Shown here piece after piece: positions 17,226-25,129 of a DNA stretch of 64,000 nt (position 1 is its first letter; every line of letters begins with the position of its first letter). Under the pieces are notes generated by a model that was not told where the DNA came from, made no database searches, and was given only the letters and a program-made list of their open reading frames with translations. The stretch spans positions 1,364,001 to 1,428,000 of the forward strand of contig JADKGW010000001.1 of assembly GCA_016722075.1 (NCBI GenBank), given 5' to 3'. The stretch comes from Candidatus Kouleothrix ribensis. GTDB taxonomy: Bacteria > Chloroflexota > Chloroflexia > Chloroflexales > Roseiflexaceae. The translations under genes were made by a program, and so were the position numbers.

Positions 17226-17608
17226 GGGCACGATATGGGGGGCGGGTGTGGGGGCACGATATGGGGGGCCGGGCGTAAGGGCACGATATATCGTGCCCTT
17301 ACCGATCCTCGTCGCCGTGGGGGCCGGGTGTGGGGCACGATATATCGTGCCCTTACCGATCCCCATCGCCTATCGCCGTGGGGGCCGGGTGTGGGGGCGG
17401 GTGTGGGGGCACGATATATCGTGCCCTTACCGATCCCCATCGCCTATCGCCGTGGGGGCCGGGTGTGGGGGCGGGTGTGGGGGCACGATATATCGTGCCC
17501 TTACCGATCCCCATCGCCGTGGGGCGGGTGTGGGGGCACGATATGGGGGGCGGGTGTGGGGGCACGATATATCGTGCCCTTACCGATCCCCGACACCATA
17601 TCGTGCCC
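17226..17608 (+). repeat. REP cluster: five complete and four half palindromes
   Basis: Complete copies of the 20-bp palindrome lie at 17279-17298, 17333-17352, 17407-17426, 17481-17500 and 17560-17579. Half-sites (GGGCACGATAT or its complement) are at 17226, 17252, 17534 and 17598. Complete copies are followed by TTACCGATCC, and most are preceded by G-rich GGGGGC(C)GGGTGTGGGG, giving a 74-bp period in the middle. It lies about 100-480 bases after the transposase gene. The 701-base gap 17129-17829 contains no gene. Confidence 0.9.
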
Positions 17609-17703
17609 TTACCGATCCCCGACACGCGTCGCCGGGGGGCAGGGCGTGCCCTACTTCAGCCCCACGCGGAATCGATGCGCGGATTATGTAGTAAAATCGC
17701 ATC

Positions 17704-17750
17704 AGCAGGCCTCGCGTGGCAGCGCTGCGGCTTGCGCCTCGCGCGGAATC
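17704..17750 (+). repeat. Weak copy of the 75-bp hairpin repeat
   Basis: The words CCTCGCGTGGCAGCGCTGCGG and CGCCTCGCGCGGA resemble the central part of the dispersed repeat at 15058-15120. The match is partial, so this could be a decayed copy or chance. Confidence 0.3.
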
Positions 17751-17829
17751 GCCGCGCTGATTACATACAGCTCGATTGAATCATGCCTTGAGCGCTGACA
17801 GGCGCGCAGGCAGCTTTGGGAGCCTGCGA

Positions 17830-18720
17830 ATGACTCGACCAGACAGTATGCCGCCGCCGCCTATGCTCATGCCCTACGCCCGCCGCGTCGAGGCCGGCGG
17901 CCAGTGGCTGCATGTGTACGACAGCGGCAGCGGTGCGGGTGTGCCGGTGCTGCTCATCCACGGCCTGGGCGACGAGGCCGATACCTGGCGACAGCTCTTC
18001 CCAGCTCTGGCGCGCCGCCACCGGGTGCTCGCGTTCGACCTGCCCGGTTTCGGGCGTAGCTCCGGGCCGCGGCTGGCCTACACCGGCGCGTTCTTCGCCC
18101 GCACCGCCGCCGCGCTACTGGCCGCGCTTGGTGTCGAGCGCGCCGCGCTGGTGGGCCACTCGATGGGCGCGGCGATTGCTCAGCGGCTGGCATTGGCCGC
18201 GCCAGGGCTGGCCGATCGGCTGGTGCTGATCGACGGCGGCCTGCCGATCGTGTCTAGCCGCCCGCCGGCCCAGCTGTGGCTGTTCCTCACGCCTGGCCTG
18301 GGCGAGGCGCTCTACACCAGCCTGCGCCGCTCGCAGGCCGGCGCCTACGCGACGCTCGAGCCGTACTATTACCGCCTGGCCGCACTGGCAGACGAGGATC
18401 GCGCGTTTCTTAGCGCGCGGGTGTGGGCGCGGGTGTGGAGCGCCAGCCAGCGCCGGGCGTTTCTGTCGGCGCTACGCTGGATGGCGATCGACCAGGCCAC
18501 GCGCGCCGAGCATTTTCGGGCACGGCTGGCGTGCGCGGCAACCCCCACCACGCTGATCTGGGGCGCGCACGATGCGATTGTTCCACCGGCCCTCGGCGCG
18601 GCGCTGGCGCAGCTGCTGCCGAGTGCTCAACTGCACACGCTTGACGCCAGCGGGCACCTGCCGCACCAGGAACAGCCACAGCCCACGTTGGCGCTGATCG
18701 AACATGCCTTGACAAAATAA
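17830..18720 (+). CDS. Alpha/beta-fold hydrolase
   Basis: A 296-aa soluble hydrolase. ATG 17830 follows GGGAG; a second ATG at 17848 is possible. The fold is read from VLLIHGLGDEADTW (oxyanion HG), the nucleophile elbow LVGHSMGAAIAQ, an acidic residue near TLIWGAHDAIVPP and the catalytic His in LDASGHLPHQEQP. The substrate cannot be predicted; relatives include lactonases, haloperoxidase-like and C-C bond hydrolases. A consensus promoter for the next operon overlaps its last codons. Confidence 0.85.
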   Translation: MTRPDSMPPPPMLMPYARRVEAGGQWLHVYDSGSGAGVPVLLIHGLGDEADTWRQLFPALARRHRVLAFDLPGFGRSSGPRLAYTGAFFARTAAALLAALGVERAALVGHSMGAAIAQRLALAAPGLADRLVLIDGGLPIVSSRPPAQLWLFLTPGLGEALYTSLRRSQAGAYATLEPYYYRLAALADEDRAFLSARVWARVWSASQRRAFLSALRWMAIDQATRAEHFRARLACAATPTTLIWGAHDAIVPPALGAALAQLLPSAQLHTLDASGHLPHQEQPQPTLALIEHALTK

Positions 18721-18737
18721 CCCCCCGATGCTACTAT
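18709..18737 (+). promoter_or_regulatory. Consensus sigma-70 promoter for the ECF/pantothenate cluster
   Basis: TTGACA (18709-18714), a 17-bp spacer, then TACTAT (18732-18737). The -35 lies inside the last codons of the hydrolase gene. Transcription would begin near 18744 and leave a leader of almost 390 nt before the ATG at 19132. Confidence 0.75.
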
Positions 18738-18743
18738 TCGTCA

Positions 18744-19131
18744 TCCAAATTCCATGATCAATCAAATTACAGGGCAGACGTAGTCGGCGCTTTTTTAGCC
18801 TGCAGCAGCGCGGTATGTGTTCAGCTTCCATGTTTGCGCGCTGTCAGCGCAACACGAGCACACGCAGGCCGTAGAGCAGAGCATTTCTACATGTCGGCGC
18901 TATTACCAAACCCAGAGCGCAGAGGGTCCGCAGGTTGCCGGATTGTGCAGCCATACCATTTTCAAAAGGGGCCAGGCCACGCAGGTGCGCGGCCGGTAGT
19001 AGAAGACTAGCTCAGTCATCGTAGCACCACATCCATGGGGGATCGCCGGTAGTGCCCCACCGGCGCGCAGCGCAGGCGAGTCGCTCGCAACCGTAACGGA
19101 CCTGGGAAGGCAATGTAGAAAGGAGCCTTGC
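18744..19131 (+). promoter_or_regulatory. Long structured leader of the ECF S-component gene
   Basis: No gene is seen in these roughly 390 bases. Visible structure includes TTGCGC/GCGCAA (about 18834-18852), CCGGT/ACCGG near 19047-19064, and, at the 3' end, AAGGC (19107-19111) paired with GCCTT (19125-19129). That last pair encloses the GAAAGGAG ribosome site. It suggests control of translation start, possibly by a ligand, but I cannot match it to a known riboswitch class. TPP and cobalamin hallmarks are absent. Confidence 0.45.
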
Positions 19132-19719
19132 ATGGCAACCATTCCTCAGGATCGGCCGACCACGCTCAACACGCGGCGGATCGTCGTGGCCGGTGTGCTG
19201 GGCGCAATCGCGATTGTGCTGGGGGTAACACGGCTGGGCTTCATCCCGGTGCCGAATGTCAGCGGCAACGCCACGATCATGCACGTCCCGGCGATCATTG
19301 GCGCCGTGCTCGAAGGGCCGATCGTTGGCATCCTCGCGGGCGGGATCTTCGGCATCTTTAGCATGCTGCAAGACACCACGGGCCTGTTCACTAACCCGCT
19401 GGTGTCGGTGCTGCCGCGCCTGCTGATCGGCCTATTCGCCTGGCTGGCCTACCGCAGCCTGGCCGGCCGCAACACCGACCTGGCCGCCGCTGTGGCCGGC
19501 GTGGTCGGCACGCTCACCAACACGATCTTTGTGGTGGGCGCGCTGCTGCTATTTGGCCTCATCCCGTTCGCGGTGGTGCCGACGCTCATCCCCCAGGTGA
19601 TCGCCGAGGTGGTGATCGCGGCGGTGCTGACGCCGCTGGTGGTGCGCGGCGTGAACCTGGTGCGCTCGGGCCGCACTACGGCCACCGACACAACCCCGCG
19701 CGATAAGTCCTCCTTCTGA
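19132..19719 (+). CDS. ECF transporter S component, probably pantothenate-specific
   Basis: A 195-aa integral membrane protein with about six helices. The N-terminal NTRRIVVAGVLGAIAIVLGVT matches the conserved first helix of S components, and GPIVGILAGGIFGIF is a typical helix-3 region. It binds the vitamin and docks on the EcfT/EcfA module encoded downstream. Specificity is inferred from context: pantothenate kinase, panB and panE lie in the same co-directional run, and the sequence resembles PanT-type (COG4684) proteins. The ribosome site AAAGGAG lies in a small hairpin loop. Confidence 0.75.
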   Translation: MATIPQDRPTTLNTRRIVVAGVLGAIAIVLGVTRLGFIPVPNVSGNATIMHVPAIIGAVLEGPIVGILAGGIFGIFSMLQDTTGLFTNPLVSVLPRLLIGLFAWLAYRSLAGRNTDLAAAVAGVVGTLTNTIFVVGALLLFGLIPFAVVPTLIPQVIAEVVIAAVLTPLVVRGVNLVRSGRTTATDTTPRDKSSF

Positions 19720-19801
19720 TTAGTTTTGAGCGCTGAGTAGTGAGTTTTGAGCTTCGTGTGCGAACTCAAAACTCACTATTCCACACTTAAAACTCAAAAC
19801 T
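19720..19801 (+). repeat. AGTTTTGAG word hairpin between S component and EcfA
   Basis: AGTGAGTTTTGAG (19739-19751) pairs exactly with CTCAAAACTCACT (19765-19777). Outer AGTTTTGAG (19722-19730) pairs with CTCAAAACT (19793-19801). The block fills the space from the stop codon to the next start codon exactly. Confidence 0.85.
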
Positions 19802-21694
19802 ATGCTCGACGTTCAGAACCTCTCGTTCGCCTATAATGCCGAGCGCCCCGACGCGATTGTGGCGCTGCGCGAGGTGAGCCTGCGCGTCGCGCCGGGCGAG
19901 CTGGTGGCGATCATCGGCCATAACGGCAGCGGCAAGAGCACGCTGGCCAAGCTGCTGGCGGCGATCCTCGAGCCAACCAGCGGCTCGATCATGATCGACG
20001 ATATCGCTTCTACGCCTGAGCATGTATGGGAGATCCGCCGCCGCGTCGGGATGGTGTTCCAGCGCCCCGACGACCAGCTGATCGCCAACACGGTGATCGA
20101 CGACGTGGCCTTCGGCCCCGAGAACCTGGGCCTGCCACGCGATCAGATCGAGCTGCGCGTGCGCGAGTCGCTCACCGCGCTGGGTATGTTCGACATGCGC
20201 CACGCCCAGATCAGCGAGCTTTCGGGCGGCGAGAAGCAGCGTGTGGCGATTGCCGGTGTGCTGGCAATGCAGCCGAACTACCTGATCCTCGACGAGCCGA
20301 CCACGATGATCGTGCCGGCGCTGGCGCGTAAGCTGATCGGGCTGGCCCACGAGCTGCGCGACCGGCTTGGCCTGGCGGTGCTGCATATCACCCATTTCAT
20401 GCACGAGATCGTCGGGTTCGACCGCGTGCTGGTGATGGACGGCGGGCGCGTGCTTATGCAGGGAACCCCGCGCGAGATCTTCGCCCGCGCCGACGAGCTG
20501 CGCGCGATCGGTCTGGCCGCGCCGCTGGTGACTCAGCTGGGCCGCCGGCTGCGCGCGCGCGGCCTGGATCTGCCCGCTACCATCCTTACCGCGCCCGAGC
20601 TGGCCGCAGCGCTCGCGCCCCTTGCCCCAAACGCAGACAGCGCCGACGGCAGGCGGCAGGCGGCAGACGGAGGGCAGGCGGCAGACAGCGCCGACGGCAG
20701 GGGGCAGGCGGCAGATGGAGCACTCCTGGCCGGCGGCTCGCCACCCGCCGCGCTCGCGCCTTCGGAGCCAGAAGCGCAGCACTCAGTGCTCGACGATCAA
20801 CCCGCAACCCGCAACCCGCAACCCGCAACATTACTCGACGTGCGCGACCTGCATTTCACCTACCTGGCCGGCACGCCGCTGGCCCAACCGGCGCTGCGCG
20901 GCGTTTCGTGTGTGCTGTACGAAGGCGAGACGCTCGCGATTCTGGGTGGTACGCAGGCTGGTAAGAGCACGCTGATCGAGTTCTTCAACGCGCTGCGCGT
21001 GCCGCCGCCGGGGCGAGTGTTCTTTGAAGGCCAGGACGTGGGCGCGCCAAAGTTCGATCTGAACCAGCTGCGCCAGAGCGTCGGCATGGTCTTCCAGCAG
21101 CCCGAAAGCCAACTGTTCGAAGAGACCGTCGGCAAAGATGTGTCGTACGTGCCGCGCCGCAAGGGCCTGGCGCCAGCCGCGTCGCGCGCGATCGTCGAAC
21201 GAGTGCTCACCGAGGTCGGGCTCGACTACGAAACCTTTCGGCTGCGCTATATCTACGCGCTCAGCGGCGGCCAGAAGCGGCGCGTGGCCATCGCCGGGGC
21301 GCTGGCAGCCGAGCCGCGCGTGCTGATCCTCGACGAGCCGGTGGCCGGGCTCGACCCGCGCGGCCGGGCCGAGCTGGCGGCGCTGATCACCGAGCTGACC
21401 CGCCGCGACGGCCTGACGGTGGTGCTGGTGGGCAATGCCGTAGACGAGCTGGCCGAGCTGGCCGACCGCGCGATCGTGCTGCACGACGGCCAGGTGGCGC
21501 TAGAGGGGCCGCTGCGCGCGCTGCTGCGCCGCGCCGACGAGCTGCACGCGCTGGGCCTCGAGCTGAGCGAGCCGGCCGAGATTGCGCTGGCGTTGCGGCC
21601 GATCATTCCTGACCTGCCGACCGATTTGCTGAGCCTCGATCAACTTGAGGCCGCGCTGGTCGAGCGGCTACCGCAGCATGTATTGAAAGGGTAG
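19802..21694 (+). CDS. ecfA: Fused ECF transporter ATPase EcfA-EcfA'
   Basis: A 630-aa protein with two ABC ATPase domains that normally are separate EcfA1 and EcfA2. NBD1 has GHNGSGKS (39-46), LSGGE (140-144), Walker B LILDE and switch His198, but its D-loop is changed to TMIVPALA. NBD2 has GGTQAGKS (382-389), LSGGQ (487-491), LILDEPVAGLDP, and Gly-Asn instead of Ser-His at the switch position (VLVGNAVDE, about 541-549). Each composite ATP site therefore seems asymmetric. The linker (about 275-345) is made of repeat-derived codons. It drives uptake with the S component and EcfT. Confidence 0.88.
   Translation: MLDVQNLSFAYNAERPDAIVALREVSLRVAPGELVAIIGHNGSGKSTLAKLLAAILEPTSGSIMIDDIASTPEHVWEIRRRVGMVFQRPDDQLIANTVIDDVAFGPENLGLPRDQIELRVRESLTALGMFDMRHAQISELSGGEKQRVAIAGVLAMQPNYLILDEPTTMIVPALARKLIGLAHELRDRLGLAVLHITHFMHEIVGFDRVLVMDGGRVLMQGTPREIFARADELRAIGLAAPLVTQLGRRLRARGLDLPATILTAPELAAALAPLAPNADSADGRRQAADGGQAADSADGRGQAADGALLAGGSPPAALAPSEPEAQHSVLDDQPATRNPQPATLLDVRDLHFTYLAGTPLAQPALRGVSCVLYEGETLAILGGTQAGKSTLIEFFNALRVPPPGRVFFEGQDVGAPKFDLNQLRQSVGMVFQQPESQLFEETVGKDVSYVPRRKGLAPAASRAIVERVLTEVGLDYETFRLRYIYALSGGQKRRVAIAGALAAEPRVLILDEPVAGLDPRGRAELAALITELTRRDGLTVVLVGNAVDELAELADRAIVLHDGQVALEGPLRALLRRADELHALGLELSEPAEIALALRPIIPDLPTDLLSLDQLEAALVERLPQHVLKG
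20631..20832 (+). repeat. GGCAGGCGGCAGACG and AACCCGC words inside the EcfAA' linker
   Basis: The linker codons consist of a GCCGACGGCAGGCGGCAGGCGG-type word repeated several times (about 20635-20715). Further on are four AACCCGC units (about 20799-20828). The frame is kept throughout. Confidence 0.8.
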
Positions 21695-21777
21695 ATCCGG
21701 CTGGTGGATCGAAGGGCTACAGGTTCGTGGCTGCGGCGCGCGAACCGGCGAATAGTCCAGCCAACCGGCAACGTGCT

Positions 21778-22608
21778 ATGGACGCAGCAATCGACTTTGG
21801 TATTAGCAATATCGACGCGGTGGCGCGCGTGGATGGCGTGCTACGGCGCTGGACGCAGCCGACTAACGGCGCGCCTACGCCCGAGCTGGTGCGCCAGATC
21901 ATGGCCCATGGCGGCACCGACCTGGCCGCGCTCGGCCGGCTGGCCGTGACTGGCGGGCGCCACCACGAGCTGCCTGAGCGGCTGGGCGCATGCCAGGTGC
22001 TGAGCGTGGGCGAGGTGCCGGCGATCGGGCGCGGTGGCCAGGCCATGGCCGAGCTGATGGGCGCCGACCCCGACGTGCCGACGCTGGTGGTGAGCGCTGG
22101 CTCGGGCACGGCGGTGGTGTCGGCGCGTGGCCGCGAGTATGCGCATATCACCGGCTCGGGCGTGGGCGGCGGCACGCTGCTGGGCCTGGCGCGCCTGCTG
22201 GTCGGCACGATCGACCCTGGTGAGATCGATCGGCTGGCACGCGTGGGCGACCCGAATGGCGCCGACCTGAGCCTGGGCGACGTGGTGGGCGGGCCGATCG
22301 GGCGCCTGCCGGCCAGCGCCACCGCCGTGAACTTCGGCCGGCTGGCCCGGCATGCCGCCGAGGTGCGCCGCGAAGACCTGGCCGCCGCGCTGGTGACGCT
22401 GGTCGGCCAGGTGATCGCCGTCACCGCGATCAATGCCGCGCGCGCGCAGCAGCTCGAGCGTGTGGTGGTGATTGGCCACCTGACCGACATGCCCAGCGTG
22501 CGCGGCGTGCTCGAGCAGGTGGGCGACTACTATGGCATGCGCCTGACTCTGCCGGCCGACGCCGGCTACGGCACCGCGCTCGGCGCGTTGTATTCGTTCG
22601 CAGGGTAG
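21778..22608 (+). CDS. coaW: Type II pantothenate kinase
   Basis: A 276-aa cytosolic kinase of the ASKHA/Fumble family that makes 4'-phosphopantothenate, the first step of CoA synthesis. Evidence is the phosphate-1 motif AAIDFGISNIDAVARV, the SAGSGTAVV and ITGSGVGGGTLLGLARLL glycine-rich segments, and the C-terminal ADAGYGTALGAL. I chose ATG 21778, just before the first strand; a GTG at 21727 would add 17 residues. It sits among the ECF genes and upstream of panB/panE, linking uptake to trapping by phosphorylation. Confidence 0.8.
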   Translation: MDAAIDFGISNIDAVARVDGVLRRWTQPTNGAPTPELVRQIMAHGGTDLAALGRLAVTGGRHHELPERLGACQVLSVGEVPAIGRGGQAMAELMGADPDVPTLVVSAGSGTAVVSARGREYAHITGSGVGGGTLLGLARLLVGTIDPGEIDRLARVGDPNGADLSLGDVVGGPIGRLPASATAVNFGRLARHAAEVRREDLAAALVTLVGQVIAVTAINAARAQQLERVVVIGHLTDMPSVRGVLEQVGDYYGMRLTLPADAGYGTALGALYSFAG

Positions 22609-22687
22609 CAGGGCGTTGTAGCCTAAAGCCAATACCCTCTAAATTTGGTGGTTATCTGAAAGGTATTGAGCCTGAAGGTGAAATCAC

Positions 22688-23533
22688 ATGGCCGTCGAAT
22701 TCTCCCGCGATGTGACATTTGGCCAGTACCTCAACCTGCGCTCGCCCATCCACCGGCTCGACCCGCGCACGAAGATGCTGGCAGTGGCCGCGCTCATGCT
22801 GGCGACGTTCCTGTCGCGCTCGAGCTTTGCCGCGTATGGCGTGCTGCTGGTAGCCGCCGCGCTGATCCAGGTGGTGTCGCGCGTGCCGCTGAGCTATACG
22901 CTGCGCGGTATGCGGCTGCTGTTCAACACCATGCTGATCATCTTCGCGTTTCAGGTGCTGTTCTACCCGACCCCATCGCCGGCCGGCACGCTCTGGAGCT
23001 GGTGGATCATGTCGATCTCGCTCGATGGCCTGCGCCAGGGCGTGGTGCTGCTGGTACGTGTGATCCTGCTATACTACTGGACCAGCACGCTCATGTATAC
23101 TACGCCGATGATGGATCTGGCCGACGGTCTTGAAGTGATCTGCGATCCGCTCAAGCGCCTGCGCGTGCCGGTGAACGAGCTGGTGATGGTGGCGGTGATC
23201 GCGCTGAAGTTCGTGCCGCTGCTGGTAGCCGAGCTCGAGCGGCTGATCAAGGCCCAGGCCGCGCGCGGCGAGCGCTTCGACCAGGGCAGCCTGGCGCAGC
23301 GCGCGCGCAAGGTTGGCGGCATCCTCATCCCGCTGTTCGTCAATGCGCTTAATCGCGCCGAGGTGCTGACCACTGCCATGAATGCGCGCTGCTATCGCGG
23401 CGGCGCCCCCGGCGCACCACGCCGCACCAAGCGCCGCGTGCTCACCGCCCGCAGCGCCGACGCGCTGGCGCTCGGCCTGGCGCTGGCCTTCGCGCTGGCG
23501 GCTGTGGCTACCAGCCGCGTGGTGGTGGTGTAG
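22688..23533 (+). CDS. ecfT: ECF transporter transmembrane component EcfT
   Basis: A 281-aa membrane protein of the CbiQ/EcfT family. It starts with the cytosolic FGQYLNLRSPIHRLDPRTKMLAVAALM segment, followed by several membrane helices. The coupling region carries the expected Ala-Arg-Gly motif (KAQAARGERFD) and a second one in NARCYRGG. It bridges the S component and the ATPase dimer. The cluster order S, AA', panK, T is co-directional, so one transcript is likely. Confidence 0.88.
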   Translation: MAVEFSRDVTFGQYLNLRSPIHRLDPRTKMLAVAALMLATFLSRSSFAAYGVLLVAAALIQVVSRVPLSYTLRGMRLLFNTMLIIFAFQVLFYPTPSPAGTLWSWWIMSISLDGLRQGVVLLVRVILLYYWTSTLMYTTPMMDLADGLEVICDPLKRLRVPVNELVMVAVIALKFVPLLVAELERLIKAQAARGERFDQGSLAQRARKVGGILIPLFVNALNRAEVLTTAMNARCYRGGAPGAPRRTKRRVLTARSADALALGLALAFALAAVATSRVVVV

Positions 23534-23560
23534 GCTAGAACTGTAGCCAGGCTGGAGCCT

Positions 23561-24832
23561 ATGATCGCTGATTGTGTTGATCGTGTCGACGACCCGGCCG
23601 CACGCGCGCTCGCGCAGCTCGACGCCGACGGCATGATCGCGTTTCTCGCCGAGCTGGTGCGCACGCCGAGCGTGTATCTGCCAGGCGTGCCCGGCGCCAA
23701 CGAAGCGCGCGCCGCGCAGCTGGTACACGATCGGCTGGGCGAGTGGGGCCTGCGCCCGCTGTGGGAGGAAGTTGCGCCCGGCCGGCCGAATGTGATCGCC
23801 GACCTGCCCGGCGGCCTGGGCGACGGCCCGATGCTGATCTTCGAAGGCCATACCGACGTGGTCACGCCTGGCGATCGCGCGGCCTGGCGCCACGACCCGT
23901 TTGGCGCGGTGGTTGAGGGCCGGCGCATGTATGGCCGTGGCACTGCCGATATGAAGGCCGGCGTGGCGGCGATGCTGTTCGCGCTGCGTGCGCTCCAGCT
24001 GGCCGGCGCGCCGTTCGCCGGGCGCATCCGCCTGCTCGTGCCGGTCGATGAGGAAGGCATGATGCTGGGCATCAAGCACATGGTCGCACGTGGCCACGCC
24101 GACGCTGCGGCCGGCGCGATTATCTGCGAGCCTGAACAGCGCGAGGTGTGCGTGGCCCACAAGGGCTCGTTGCGGCTGCGGCTGCTGGCCTACGGCCGGA
24201 TCGCCCACGGCGCCATGCCCGAAGAGGGCGTGAATGCGCTGGCGGCGATGGTGCGGCTGCTGGCGCGCGTGCTCGCGCTCGAGGCGCGCGTACAGGCCGA
24301 GTATGGCGTGCATCCGCTGCTGGGCAAGCCTTACATCACCCCGACGATCGCGCGCGCGCCGCTCAGCGGCGATGCCAGCCAGATCAACTGCCTGCCCGAC
24401 CAGTGCGACGCGTTTCTCGATATCCGCAGCCTGCCGAGCCAGCGCCACAGCGACCTGATCGCGCAGATCGAGCGGCTCATGTCCGAGCTGTGCGGCGAGT
24501 TCCCCGGCTATCGCTACGCGCTTGAGCTGATCGACGACCGGCCGGCCACCGAGATCGCCAGCGATCACCCGCTGGTGCAAGCAGTGGCCGGCGCACACCG
24601 GCGCGTCTACACTGCCGAGCCAGCGTATGGCGGCGTGCCCGGCGCCACCGACGGCGTGATCCTCGCGCGCGACCGGCACATCCCGGTGGTGGTGTACGGC
24701 CCCGGCGATAAGCGCATCCCGCACCAGCCAGACGAATTCGTCGATCTCGATGAGGTGGTGCGCGCCGCGCAGGTGTATGTGGTCGCCGCGCTGACATTCT
24801 TCGCAGGCCGGCAGGCGGCAGACGGCAGATAG
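23561..24832 (+). CDS. M20 family metallopeptidase (ArgE/DapE-like)
   Basis: A 423-aa soluble zinc hydrolase. The metal-binding motifs are FEGHTDVV, MYGRGTADMKAG (bridging Asp), the catalytic VDEEGM and IICEPEQ. The dimerisation domain follows from AHKGSLRLRLLAYG. The substrate is an N-acyl amino acid or small peptide, not predictable. Its place between ecfT and panB is curious; a role in releasing beta-alanine or pantothenate conjugates would be a guess. The last codons (FFAGRQAADGR) come from a GGCAGGCGGCAGACGG word repeat, so the C-terminus has been replaced. Confidence 0.85.
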   Translation: MIADCVDRVDDPAARALAQLDADGMIAFLAELVRTPSVYLPGVPGANEARAAQLVHDRLGEWGLRPLWEEVAPGRPNVIADLPGGLGDGPMLIFEGHTDVVTPGDRAAWRHDPFGAVVEGRRMYGRGTADMKAGVAAMLFALRALQLAGAPFAGRIRLLVPVDEEGMMLGIKHMVARGHADAAAGAIICEPEQREVCVAHKGSLRLRLLAYGRIAHGAMPEEGVNALAAMVRLLARVLALEARVQAEYGVHPLLGKPYITPTIARAPLSGDASQINCLPDQCDAFLDIRSLPSQRHSDLIAQIERLMSELCGEFPGYRYALELIDDRPATEIASDHPLVQAVAGAHRRVYTAEPAYGGVPGATDGVILARDRHIPVVVYGPGDKRIPHQPDEFVDLDEVVRAAQVYVVAALTFFAGRQAADGR

Positions 24833-24866
24833 CAGGCCGGCAGGCGGCAGTGAGACGCTGTGCTAC

Positions 24867-24908
24867 CAGTTTGTCGACCTCGACGAGGTGGTGCGGGCCG
24901 CAGCGATT
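24867..24908 (+). pseudogene. Remnant duplicate of the M20 peptidase C-terminus
   Basis: Translation from 24867 gives QFVDLDEVVRAAAI, nearly the same as EFVDLDEVVRAAQV encoded at 24734-24775. It is separated from the intact gene by the GGCAGGCGGCAG words. It looks like a leftover of the original C-terminus or of a local duplication. Confidence 0.6.
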
Positions 24909-24917
24909 AGATTGATG

Positions 24918-24992
24918 TTGCACATTTCCAGCCCGTTGCAGCGGGCGTCGCTCGGTGGCGCGGTGGCTTTAGCCCCGCGCGACTCGCGGGCG
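24918..24992 (+). repeat. Dispersed 75-bp hairpin repeat, plus-strand copy
   Basis: It begins TTGCAC, then AGCCCG-TTGCAG-CGGGC and GCGCGGTGGCTTTAGCCCCGCGC. It is about 85-90% identical to the reverse complement of 48542-48616. It has internal dyads (GCCCG/CGGGC; GCGCGG/CCCCGCGC) and lies in the leader of panB. Confidence 0.8.
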
Positions 24993-25129
24993 CCAGATAA
25001 ACACCCCGTGTTTGACTACAACACAATCATAGGCATTGTGTGCCGCGTTTCGCGCAAAGCGCGGCGTCTTGACGCCATCCGGCGCTGTGCGCACAGCACA
25101 GATAGCCTACCAAGAATGAGAGCAACCCA

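Noticed and set aside
17226..17608. CRISPR-like array
   Set aside because: The regularly spaced 20-bp units are perfect palindromes and the sequences between them are near-identical, not unique spacers; no cas genes; a RAYT gene adjoins. A REP cluster explains it better.
18744..19131. TPP or cobalamin riboswitch
   Set aside because: No CUGAGA/ACCUGAU-type TPP core and no B12-box could be found; left as an unassigned leader.
24850..25129. pan-motif RNA upstream of panB
   Set aside because: Pan RNAs are known upstream of panB in some bacteria, but this gap is mostly a 75-bp dispersed repeat and I could not recognise the bulged-A hairpins.
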